A stretch of DNA of 64,000 nucleotides, from the NCBI GenBank assembly GCA_020636195.1, contig JACJYH010000005.1:186001-250000 (forward strand), given 5' to 3'. The position numbers and the translations under genes were made by a program. The notes under the pieces are model-generated. The model did no database searches. It was not told where the DNA came from and saw only the letters and a list, made by a program, of their open reading frames with translations. Positions 27,454-35,371 of this stretch are shown piece after piece; position 1 is the stretch's first letter; every line of letters starts with the position of its first letter. The stretch comes from Lewinellaceae bacterium. Lineage in GTDB: Bacteria; Bacteroidota; Bacteroidia; Chitinophagales; Saprospiraceae.

Positions 27454-28011
27454 ATGAAGAATAGGATCAAAATATCAACTGATGGCATTAATGTATACGC
27501 TACATTAGATGTTAATGCATCTAAAATTGGAGTTAGAATTCTAGGTGTTATGTTGTTTGTGGAAATTATTGTTGTTTTAATACTGCTGAGCCAGGTAAAA
27601 CCAGATGAGATAATTTCAATGATAATTCCTATAGTCTTGGTTTTAATTTTTTTCATTGGATTACCAATAAAGTATTTTCTGTGGAATGTATATGGGAAAG
27701 AAGAATTAATAGTAAATGCAAAGTCAATAAGTTGGGCATACGATTACGGATTCTTCAAAACAAATTTAAAAACAGTCAATTACGATAGATTAGGGACAGG
27801 ATATGAAAGAGTTCAAATATTGAATGATGAAGAATTAGGTAAATTAATTTTCTATAACTATCGAGAGTCTGATAATCTACAAGAAATGATCCATAGTACA
27901 ACTGTGCTTTTGAAAAAAGATGAAATCGAAGTATTTGATAGGAAAATTTCCGAAGTATTTTCGAATGAATTATTGGATAGTAATGGCTTTATTCCATTTT
28001 CAATAAATTGA
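27454..28011 (+). CDS. Hypothetical two-helix membrane protein
   Basis: 185 residues. Two hydrophobic helices (about 25-45 and 56-76) with a short linker are followed by a roughly 110-residue soluble C-terminal domain with 'EELIVNAKSISWAYDYGFF', reminiscent of small PH-like membrane-bound domains. I do not recognise the family. The gene is more AT-rich than the flanking chromosome and lies alone between two copies of repeat R1, with an attC-like palindrome 17 bases after its stop, consistent with a mobile single-gene cassette. Confidence 0.7.
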   Translation: MKNRIKISTDGINVYATLDVNASKIGVRILGVMLFVEIIVVLILLSQVKPDEIISMIIPIVLVLIFFIGLPIKYFLWNVYGKEELIVNAKSISWAYDYGFFKTNLKTVNYDRLGTGYERVQILNDEELGKLIFYNYRESDNLQEMIHSTTVLLKKDEIEVFDRKISEVFSNELLDSNGFIPFSIN

Positions 28012-28027
28012 CAAAAAGAAGCTAGTA

Positions 28028-28084
28028 GCTCAACATATAAGGCTGGAAGTTGTGTTGACAACCGACTTTCAGACAGTGTTGAAC
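28028..28084 (+). other. attC-like palindrome 1
   Basis: 57 bases beginning GCTCAACA and ending TGTTGAAC. The outer arms pair at seven of eight positions; GCTCAAC fits RYYYAAC and GTTGAAC fits GTTRRRY, the two outer core sites of integron attC. Inside, CTGGAAG can pair with CTTTCAG (one G-T pair) with unequal spacers, and a TTGT/ACAA mini-hairpin forms the apex. Size and position just after a stop codon fit attC. No integrase gene is visible, so this is a structural proposal. Confidence 0.4.
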
Positions 28085-28102
28085 GAAGCTGCACTAGAAA
28101 CT

Positions 28103-28461
28103 GTAAAAACAAAAAACTGTTTGAACCAAAACTGAAATAGGTCAGGGAGGCATCTTTTTTAATTGATTGATTTAGAATGAGCATGAATCACAAAGGCGAG
28201 TTTTTTTGTTTCCGTCGGGAAGATGACTTTTAATTGTTAAGAAGACAAAATAGCTGCCGCTTTTTTTGTTTTTTTGATGTAGAAAAAAGGTAGAAGTCTT
28301 GCTGGCTTGAGGAGAGATATAATAATAAACCGAATCTTGTGGCTTACAACACAATTTCCGCAATTCCTAAATAAAAGCCGCTTAAAATGTCTCTAAATGC
28401 GTCACTTTTGCCTACTTTTGGGACAAAATTGGTAGTTTTTAGATAGACTGCCGATCGCTGC
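28103..28461 (+). repeat. Direct repeat R1, copy b (long form)
   Basis: The 3' part (28258-28461) matches R1a, ending with 94 identical bases. The 5' part (28103-28330) matches an inverted copy at 55959-56195, sharing blocks such as CACAAAGGCGAGTTTTTTTG and GTCGGGAAGATGACTTTTA. It ends 15 bases before the ATG at 28477. Confidence 0.82.
28413..28420 (+). promoter_or_regulatory. -7-like box TACTTTTG in R1b
   Basis: Identical in sequence and context to the box in R1a, 57 bases before the ATG at 28477. Confidence 0.4.
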
Positions 28462-28476
28462 CAGGCTAAAAATACA

Positions 28477-28686
28477 ATGAACTCAATGGGCAATAACAAG
28501 AAAATAGTAATCCAAATTACAAACATCTGGCCAGAAACTGAAAGCGTTTTTGACAAACGAGAAAGAAATTTTACTGAGGACGACATTGAAAAAATATTAT
28601 TAATGTATCCTGTTGAATTGCTTGGGGCGACCGTTGGTGGAAAATTGAATCGCATTTGCTTTGACAAATCTTTTAATTTTTGGTAG
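28477..28686 (+). CDS. Hypothetical 69-residue protein
   Basis: A small soluble protein with 'KIVIQITNIWPETESVF' at the N-terminus and 'LLGATVGGKLNRICFDKSF' at the C-terminus. No family recognised. The reading frame starts 15 bases after the end of R1b, the same arrangement as the unrelated gene behind R1a, which supports it being expressed. It may be a cassette-borne gene. Confidence 0.5.
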   Translation: MNSMGNNKKIVIQITNIWPETESVFDKRERNFTEDDIEKILLMYPVELLGATVGGKLNRICFDKSFNFW

Positions 28687-28847
28687 ACTGAATTAAAACC
28701 TCATTTGGATGAAAACATTATCAAAATTAACCTTTACAATTATCCTGATAACTAGGCATATGATGAAAGTGAGTGTACTAGAGGCATTGAAACCCCAATT
28801 ATACTGTTATCAAAATACCAATAAACAATTACTTAAAACGAAATAAA

Positions 28848-29198
28848 ATGACAACAACATTATACAGACCAGTTGGACCTAAAGAACTTGCCTTAATAGA
28901 GCAGTCAGGTTGGACAAAGTTTCCTCCTCGACTTCCTGAGCAACCAATTTTTTATCCAGTTATGAACGAAGAATACGCAGTGCAAATTGCAAGAGACTGG
29001 AATGTTTCAGCATCAGGTTCGGGCTTTGTGACAAAATTTGCAGTATTGACAGAATATTTAAGCAAGTTTGATGTACAAAATGTTGGTGCACAAATTCACA
29101 ATGAACTATGGGTTCCAGCAGAAGAACTAGAAGAATTTAATAGAAACATTGTTGGACAAATTGAAGTAACAAAATCATTTTATCCAACGGACAAATGA
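28848..29198 (+). CDS. Small protein of the family annotated as ADP-ribosylation/crystallin J1
   Basis: 116 residues. The start 'TLYRPVGPKELALIEQSGW', then 'FPPRLPEQPIFYPVMNEEY', 'AVQIARDWNV', 'HNELWVPAEELEEFNRNI' and 'GQIEVTKSF' match a widespread family of short proteins carried under the label ADP-ribosylation/crystallin J1. That label is historical; no catalytic motif of ADP-ribosyl-glycohydrolases is visible and the function is unknown. A purine-rich stretch before the ATG could serve for translation. Followed by repeat R2a and an attC-like palindrome. Confidence 0.75.
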   Translation: MTTTLYRPVGPKELALIEQSGWTKFPPRLPEQPIFYPVMNEEYAVQIARDWNVSASGSGFVTKFAVLTEYLSKFDVQNVGAQIHNELWVPAEELEEFNRNIVGQIEVTKSFYPTDK

Positions 29199-29213
29199 GA
29201 AGCACCAGCTTTA

Positions 29214-29279
29214 GTAACTGAGTTTTAGTATTTTACACAGCGCCCAGTTCCGACATTATCGGAAAAAACACCGTTGAAC
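29214..29279 (+). other. attC-like palindrome 2
   Basis: Begins GTAACTGAG and ends with the core GTTGAAC (29273-29279). An apical hairpin TTCCGA-CATTA-TCGGAA lies at 29248-29264. Outer-arm pairing is weaker than in the other two. It starts 15 bases after the stop of the gene at 28848 and forms the 5' end of repeat R2a. Confidence 0.3.
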
Positions 29280-29551
29280 TTTACCTTCGGGTAGCAGGCA
29301 AAGTCAAAATTCCCAATGATATATAGAGTTACAAAAGTTTTCTTTGTAAATCATAGCACGGAGTAACAAACCTTGTGTAATCTAGGGTCAAAGAGTTATA
29401 CAGCCACATCATTGGAACAGCAAAACTAAGCTTGTATTTTGTAATTGAAGTTTAGTGATGAAAATACCACCAATCGCCAAAACGACGCTTGTCGTCTATC
29501 AGATCAAAAGAGAATGTCTGATATTGCGGATTTTGGATTTATTTAATTTTT
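29216..29551 (+). repeat. Direct repeat R2, copy a
   Basis: 336 bases matching 32256-32591, same length and orientation, without visible indels. Shared blocks include TTTTCTTTGTAAATCATAGC, AGGGTCAAAGAGTTA, and ATTGCGGATTTTGGATTTAT at the 3' end. No protein is encoded. The two copies flank the M48 peptidase gene. Confidence 0.88.
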
Positions 29552-30200
29552 CGAATTAACATGATTGAATTCAAGAATTAACAACACATCGTTATTTAAA
29601 ACTGTTATTCAATGACTTGCAAATATACATCGCTCATCAACAATTAACAAGTTAAAAATAAAGATTTGCATTTTACTTCTGAACAAATTGCATTCAGCCT
29701 GCATTGACAATTTACACATTGAGAAGTATATTAGCCGCCAACAGCAGTAACTGTTGCACAACCATCTTCAAAAACCATATCATGGTAAACCTCGAATGAT
29801 GAACTGTTGCCTTGTTCAAGCTCACTGAAAATTATAAATTATTGAGCTTTTAATCCCAAGCTACCGCACGTTGAACAACCCTTTCCCACCTTTGCTGGAA
29901 AGTCAATAAAATAGCATCAAGAAACACAAAACCCTATTGTTCACAAAAAGATAGATATCAAAACATGAAAAAAATCTCAAACAACTTTTATCTTTACTGC
30001 CAAGAAGAAAAATAATCTTCATAATTCTAAGAAAATTGATAACTCATGGATAATCGTCCTAACCATTTAAAATGTATGGTTCGTTCATCTGAATTGCTGA
30101 TGCCTCTTAAAAATCATTTTAGCATTTCCAGCTGTAGATGGATAAAAGTATCAACATTACTTTGAGCAGTGTGTGATTAAAAACAGAACAATACAAAAGA
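29552..30200. other. Long non-coding stretch upstream of the M48 gene
   Basis: About 650 AT-rich bases without a credible gene. It contains two hairpins (CAACAG-N6-CTGTTG at 29739-29756; AAGCTCA-N18-TGAGCTT at 29818-29849), another GTTGAAC at 29870-29876, and on the minus strand (29731-29838) a coding-like C-terminal fragment ending 'FEDGCATVTAVGG' and stop, perhaps a gene remnant. Confidence 0.5.
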
Positions 30201-32261
30201 ATGAAAGAAATAAAAATATCGCCTGAGTTTAAAACACAAACTACTAAAGCAGTTTTATCAATAATACTATTTGTGCTAACCTATTTACTAATGTTAGCTC
30301 TTGCAATAGTTCTGACAGTGTCATGTGTCTATGGAGGAATAATGCTAATGGCTTTCCGTCCAATGTTTATAACTATTGCTTTGGGTATAGGATTGGCAAG
30401 TTTAGGAATTCTAGTTTTATTCTTTCTTCTAAAATTTATATTTAAGTCCCATAGGGTTGACCTATCACATCTTATTGAAATTAAGAAATCAGATGAGCCA
30501 AAACTTTTTGATATGATTGACGAAATTGTAAAAGATGTTGGGACAAACTTTCCCAAAAAAGTATATCTCTCAACTGATGTAAATGCCGCTGTATTTTATG
30601 ACTCTAGCTTTTGGAGTATGTTTTTTCCTATCAAAAAGAATCTTCAAATTGGATTAGGTCTTGTAAACACGGTAACTCAATCTGAGCTTAAAGCAATATT
30701 AAGTCACGAATTTGGACATTTTTCTCAAAAAACAATGAAAGTTGGAAGTTATGTTTACAATGTAAATCAAGTCATTTTCAACCTATTATTTGAGAATGAA
30801 TCGTATGATAATATTATGCAAAAATGGGCAAGAGCAAGTGGTTATTTTTCAATTTTTGTGGTTATTGCCATTAAAATTATTGAAGGTATCAAATTGATTC
30901 TTAGACAAATGTATGGCCTTGTAAATAAAAGCTATTTGGCGCTCTCAAGAGAAATGGAATTTCACGCAGATGAAATAGCTGCCAATGTTACAGGCTATGA
31001 GCCTTTAAAATATGGGTTGCTAAGGTTGTCTTTGGCTGACCATTCCTTTAGGTCAGTATTATCTTTTTATGACGGAAAAATTATTGAAAATAAAAAATCT
31101 GAAAATATTTATAAAGACCACTTGTTTGTAATGAACTTTCTTGCAAAAGACAACAATATTGAAATCAAAAACAATTTACCTAAAATATCAGAAATCGAAT
31201 TAAATAGGTTTAATAAATCTAGATTGGTTATTAAAGACCAATGGGCATCACATCCAAGCACCGAAGATAGAATTGCTATGTTGGAAAACACAGGTTTATC
31301 TAATACAAATCTCAATAATGAACCTGCCAATCAATTATTTTTAGACATTGAAAAAACCCAATTAGACCTTACACATAAGATATTTAAAGATGTAATTTAT
31401 TCTGAAGAATGTTCAGTTTTGACTTTTGAAATGTTTCAATCAAACTTTAAAGAAGATTTTTTAAAAAACACCTTTTCAAAGATTTACAATGGTTACTACG
31501 ACAATAAAAATCCATTATTTTTTGACATTTATAAGATTGGACCAACCACAAAAGATATAGAATTTGAAAATTTGTTTTCAGAAAGTAAAGTTGATGAAGT
31601 TTACACTGCCTTATCATTGCAAAATGACATTGAATCAATCAAACAAATTTCCGATAAAACCTTTGATATCAAAACCTTTGATTATGACGGAGTTAAATAC
31701 TCAAAGAAAGATTGTAACGAGTTACTTTCTAAATTAGAGAAGGACCTGGAATCATTAAATGAAAAAATTAAAACTAATGATATTGAAATTTTCAAATATT
31801 TTATAAGTCAAGAAGAAAAAGCTTATTTGAACTCTTCATTAGAAAATTTATACACCAATTTTTTTAATTACGACAAAGAGTTTGATGTAAAATATGATGT
31901 TTATATTCGACTATCAAACGAGTTGCATTTTGTTAATTATACTACACCTTTTGAACAAATTAGAGCAAATTTTATTAATGTCGAAACACTTGAAGAGAGT
32001 TTAAAAAAAGGGATTTTTGAAATACTTAAGAGTCAAGATTATCACACAGAAATAACTAAAGAAATGAAAAGTAACTTCGAATTGTACCTATCAAAGAAAT
32101 GGCAGTATTTTGAAAATGAAAAATACATTAATAATAATTTAGAAATGCTTTTTTCGGCAATGAATAACTATGCCTTTCTTTTATCACGAGGATACTTTTT
32201 AATAAAGCAGAAATTATTAAATTACCAAGCAGAATTAATAGAAACCACGCATAACAACTAA
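30201..32261 (+). CDS. Membrane-bound M48-family metallopeptidase with long unknown C-terminal part
   Basis: 686 residues. Two hydrophobic segments (about 18-42 and 52-80) anchor it in the membrane. The zinc motif HEFGH (residues 169-173) in 'AILSHEFGHFSQ' and the third-ligand motif 'EFHAD' (253-257) are intact, so it should be an active gluzincin of the M48 (HtpX/Ste24-like) clan. Residues after about 370 form a charged, mostly helical region of over 300 residues I do not recognise, twice the length of a plain HtpX. The gene is strongly AT-rich, is flanked by both copies of R2, and its stop codon lies inside an attC-like palindrome, all suggesting transfer. Confidence 0.85.
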   Translation: MKEIKISPEFKTQTTKAVLSIILFVLTYLLMLALAIVLTVSCVYGGIMLMAFRPMFITIALGIGLASLGILVLFFLLKFIFKSHRVDLSHLIEIKKSDEPKLFDMIDEIVKDVGTNFPKKVYLSTDVNAAVFYDSSFWSMFFPIKKNLQIGLGLVNTVTQSELKAILSHEFGHFSQKTMKVGSYVYNVNQVIFNLLFENESYDNIMQKWARASGYFSIFVVIAIKIIEGIKLILRQMYGLVNKSYLALSREMEFHADEIAANVTGYEPLKYGLLRLSLADHSFRSVLSFYDGKIIENKKSENIYKDHLFVMNFLAKDNNIEIKNNLPKISEIELNRFNKSRLVIKDQWASHPSTEDRIAMLENTGLSNTNLNNEPANQLFLDIEKTQLDLTHKIFKDVIYSEECSVLTFEMFQSNFKEDFLKNTFSKIYNGYYDNKNPLFFDIYKIGPTTKDIEFENLFSESKVDEVYTALSLQNDIESIKQISDKTFDIKTFDYDGVKYSKKDCNELLSKLEKDLESLNEKIKTNDIEIFKYFISQEEKAYLNSSLENLYTNFFNYDKEFDVKYDVYIRLSNELHFVNYTTPFEQIRANFINVETLEESLKKGIFEILKSQDYHTEITKEMKSNFELYLSKKWQYFENEKYINNNLEMLFSAMNNYAFLLSRGYFLIKQKLLNYQAELIETTHNN

Positions 32262-32319
32262 GTTTTCGTATTATACACAGCACCCAATTCAGACACTAAC
32301 GAAAGAAACTCAGTTGAAC
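32249..32319 (+). other. attC-like palindrome 3
   Basis: Begins GCATAAC and ends GTTGAAC. CAACTAAGTTT (32255-32265) pairs with AAACTCAGTTG (32306-32316) at ten of eleven positions, with a further CGT/ACG pair inside. It overlaps the TAA stop of the M48 gene at 32259-32261 and is the 5' end of R2b. Confidence 0.4.
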
Positions 32320-32591
32320 TTTACCTTCTTTCAGCCTGCAATGTCACAATTCCCGATAATATATGATGTTACAGAAGTTTTCTTTGTAAATCATAGCACG
32401 GAGTAAGAAACCTTGTGGAAACTAGGGTCAAAGAGTTAGACATCCACATCATCGGAAGAGTAAAATAAGGCTTGTATTTTGCAATTGAAGTTCAGTGATG
32501 AAAATACCACCAATCGCTAAAACGACGCTTGTTTCCTATCAGATCGAAAGAGAATGTCTGGTATTGCGGATTTTGGATTTATTTAATTTTT
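32256..32591 (+). repeat. Direct repeat R2, copy b
   Basis: 336 bases, the second copy of R2, 3,040 bases downstream of the first. It ends about 58 bases before the preferred start of the next gene at 32649, marking the end of the repeat-rich accessory region. Confidence 0.88.
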
Positions 32592-32648
32592 AACACTATT
32601 TGAAGTGATATATCCGTTGATCATTTCGTTTTGTCATGTGAACAATTG

Positions 32649-33209
32649 ATGTTTATGCGTTTATCGGTAGGTATTTTTACATTGATATTTTTGCTCAGCT
32701 TGTCTCAACATGGTTTCGGGCAACAGTTTAAAACCTTTGCTCCTTTTGGAGAAGAATTCACACTACAGTCGCCTTGCCAAATGAAGCGTGATGCAAAGGA
32801 AATTATGACCGATATAGGACGACTTTCGCATGTGTCTTATTCTTGTGGACCACAGGAAGAAGATAAAAATTTTGCCTACATCATTAGCTACGTAGATTAT
32901 CCTGAAGGGACTTTTCATCCTGACAGCCTCGATCTTATTTCGGATGTGTTGTCAGAGAGCGTTGAACAACAAGCTGAACATCTGGGCGGAAATATCATCT
33001 ATTCTGCTGATATGGATGACCTAGGATTCAAAGGGCAATTGTACCGTATCGCCTATAAAGACGCTAAGATATTTGTGAAAGGGCGCGTGTTACTCGTTGG
33101 GGATAGAATCTACCATCTGCAGGTGTTTGCCTTGGCAGAAAACAGTTTAAATGATGCTATGGATGTCTTTCTCAATAGCTTTGCAGTGGATAAATCATCA
33201 GGTAAATAG
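32649..33209 (+). CDS. Exported hypothetical protein
   Basis: About 186 residues from ATG 32649 (ATG 32655 also possible; a TTG at 32631 adds non-signal residues). A signal peptide with core 'VGIFTLIFLLSLS' is cleaved near 'GFGQQ'. The mature part has 'FTLQSPCQMKRDAKEI' and a hydrophobic-alternating C-terminal segment 'ILLVGDRIYHLQVFAL'-like (actual 'VLLVGDRIYHLQVFAL') typical of small periplasmic domains of unknown function. The 3' end overlaps the convergent gene at 33198 by 12 bases. Confidence 0.7.
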   Translation: MFMRLSVGIFTLIFLLSLSQHGFGQQFKTFAPFGEEFTLQSPCQMKRDAKEIMTDIGRLSHVSYSCGPQEEDKNFAYIISYVDYPEGTFHPDSLDLISDVLSESVEQQAEHLGGNIIYSADMDDLGFKGQLYRIAYKDAKIFVKGRVLLVGDRIYHLQVFALAENSLNDAMDVFLNSFAVDKSSGK

Positions 33210-33878
33210 CTGCTCATAGTAATACCTGTACACCATCTCATAAAATCCATTGTAAGGCTGTGGTGAAGAAAGTAAAACATAGTAATCTTCCATAATCTCT
33301 GCTTGCTGCTCAAAGTTGAAATCTGTGATTTTCTTTCCATTGAGCATTCCTTTGTAAAGATTGGTCACACCACCGTAATCGTACACCGGATATGATCTTT
33401 GTGCTGATATTGCTCTACTGATATACACAGAACCAAAATGTTGAAATTGCCATACATGCATCAGTTCGTGGATGAGCACTCTATCTTTTATCTTTGTGGT
33501 GAAGTTGATAGTGTTGAATCCCACGTAAGCAACCACATGTTTTTTCTTTAAAAATTTTGCTGTTGGGTCAATTTGAATTACATCAATGTCAATGGAATCT
33601 TTATAAAATGATCTCGCAATATTCTTTTCCTTTTCATTCATAGGTCTGGTTTTCCATTTTATTAGTCTTGTAACGAATTGGTAGATCTCTGGTACCCAGA
33701 GGATATCATGAACATACCATAAAAAATCGGTTACGTAGTGTATTTTTTTCGTTGGCGGAATGTAAATGGAACGATGATTAGTTTTTTTGTACCATGAAGT
33801 GCAATGCAGGTACAACCTTAAAATCCTTTTAAAGTAATTTTTATATGAATAAGTGAATATAGAAACTATGTCACTCAA
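33198..33878 (-). CDS. HExxH-containing putative metallopeptidase
   Basis: 226 residues from a TTG start that overlaps the end of the upstream permease gene by eight bases, indicating translational coupling. 'VLIHELMHVWQFQHFG' (near residue 137) is a zinc-protease HExxH motif, and 'FNFEQQAEIMEDYY' further on could supply a third acidic ligand. The pattern resembles DUF4157-like minimal metallopeptidases. No signal peptide is visible, so the site of action is unclear, and the first 60 residues could be over-extended. Coupling to a LolC/E-type permease suggests an envelope role; that is inference. Confidence 0.6.
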   Translation of the reverse strand: MSDIVSIFTYSYKNYFKRILRLYLHCTSWYKKTNHRSIYIPPTKKIHYVTDFLWYVHDILWVPEIYQFVTRLIKWKTRPMNEKEKNIARSFYKDSIDIDVIQIDPTAKFLKKKHVVAYVGFNTINFTTKIKDRVLIHELMHVWQFQHFGSVYISRAISAQRSYPVYDYGGVTNLYKGMLNGKKITDFNFEQQAEIMEDYYVLLSSPQPYNGFYEMVYRYYYEQLFT

Positions 33879-35175
33879 ATCTCAATGCCTTAATAGGTGT
33901 AATTTTTGTTACAAGGTAAGTTGGAAGGATTAAAAAAATCAAAGTCACAACCACTGTTCCGATATTGAGCAACAATATAGATGACCATTCGATTTTTATT
34001 GGTGCAACGCTGAGGTAGTAACTTGCTTCGTCTAAGGTGATGAAATGAAACTTTTTTTGTAAAAATGCCACACCCAATCCAATTACATTTCCAAATACCA
34101 AACCCATAATGATGATATAAAAAGCATTGTAAAGAAAAATCTTTCTAATGTTCCAATTGTTCATGCCCAATGCTTTCAAAGTTCCGATCATATTTGTTCT
34201 CTCGAGAATCAAAATCAATAATACTGTGATCATATTGATAAGCGCTACTATCAACATCAAGATTGTTATGATAGTCTCATTGATATCTTGCAAGTCTAAC
34301 CATTCGAAGATGCCCGGAAACTTAGACCTAATGGTCTCTGCGTACAGTTTTGCCGGTAATTCTTCATAGTAGATGTATTCGGATATTTCATTGAGATCAT
34401 TGACATTTTCTAAAGTTACTTCCATGCCTTGGGTTTGGTTTTCTTTCCATTCCAAAACTTCTTGCAGTTTTTTGATATCTACCACACAAAATCGCCTGTC
34501 ATATTCTTCTAAGCCTGTATTATAAATACCGCAAATTGTAAATCTTTTTTTTATGCGATTTTGATCCCTTACAAAAGATAATATTACTTTGTCATCAATA
34601 TGTAGTAAGAGTTTATCAGCAATATTCTTTGAAACTAGTATCTGAGCACTTGCAGTATCAGATTTAAATTGGATACCGGTACCTTCCACTAAAAAAGCAT
34701 CTAATTTGCTCCAGTCATAGTCCTGTCCTACACCTTTCAGCAATACGCCCAAAAAATTCTCTTTGGTATTCATGATAGCAGGCATGATGATAAAAGGATA
34801 GACACCACTTACACCGCCTTTGGTTTCATACGAAACGACTTTGTCTTTCCATTCATAACCAAGAATTTTTAATGGTTTTTCATAGGTCAATCCATTTATA
34901 TTCCTGATCTCATCATAAAAAGCAGCATCCGAATTTATGGGGGTGATTTCAAAATTTCTATTGACATTGCTGTCCGTGATGTGGATGTGACCCCAAAAGC
35001 CAAAGATTTTGTCTGTAATCTCCTTTTTAAATCCAGCTATGATGGCAGTGGTCAATATCATGACCGATAGACTGAGGGCTATCGAAACGATGGCAATCCT
35101 AATGATCATTCTTGTAAATGAACCACTATGACCGAATGCTATACGCCGAGCAATAAATTGAGATATACTTTTCAA
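33871..35175 (-). CDS. LolC/E-like ABC transporter permease (FtsX family)
   Basis: 434 residues from a TTG start. One transmembrane helix near residues 23-48, a large periplasmic MacB-PCD-like domain, then three helices including 'LMLIVALINMITVLLILIL' and 'VALGMNNWNI'-like coupling ('LKALGMNNWNIRKIF'). This topology and the 'GTLKALGM' motif are those of LolC/LolE, which extract lipoproteins from the inner membrane with the LolD ATPase. No ATPase gene is adjacent, so it must work with one encoded elsewhere. It is followed by an overlapping HExxH gene. Confidence 0.88.
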   Translation of the reverse strand: MKSISQFIARRIAFGHSGSFTRMIIRIAIVSIALSLSVMILTTAIIAGFKKEITDKIFGFWGHIHITDSNVNRNFEITPINSDAAFYDEIRNINGLTYEKPLKILGYEWKDKVVSYETKGGVSGVYPFIIMPAIMNTKENFLGVLLKGVGQDYDWSKLDAFLVEGTGIQFKSDTASAQILVSKNIADKLLLHIDDKVILSFVRDQNRIKKRFTICGIYNTGLEEYDRRFCVVDIKKLQEVLEWKENQTQGMEVTLENVNDLNEISEYIYYEELPAKLYAETIRSKFPGIFEWLDLQDINETIITILMLIVALINMITVLLILILERTNMIGTLKALGMNNWNIRKIFLYNAFYIIIMGLVFGNVIGLGVAFLQKKFHFITLDEASYYLSVAPIKIEWSSILLLNIGTVVVTLIFLILPTYLVTKITPIKALRFE

Positions 35176-35371
35176 TTCAAGTATGATAAGGATGCAAATG
35201 TAAGTAGTTATCTGTGTGTTTTTTACAAAACTGAATTTTTATATATAAAGTTTTATTCTGCACTTCTTAAAAACTCATATCGAAATTTAAATTTTCAGAA
35301 TGAACACAATAGGCATTATCAAAGGAAAATTGTTAACTTCGCCTTCTCATTAATAAATTTTAATTTCATAT

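Noticed and set aside
32961..32967. A further GTTGAAC core
   Set aside because: It lies within a coding sequence with no surrounding palindrome, so it is taken as chance.
35176..35371. Glycine riboswitch upstream of gcvP
   Set aside because: No aptamer-like conserved blocks or paired hairpins seen; the region is plain AT-rich sequence.
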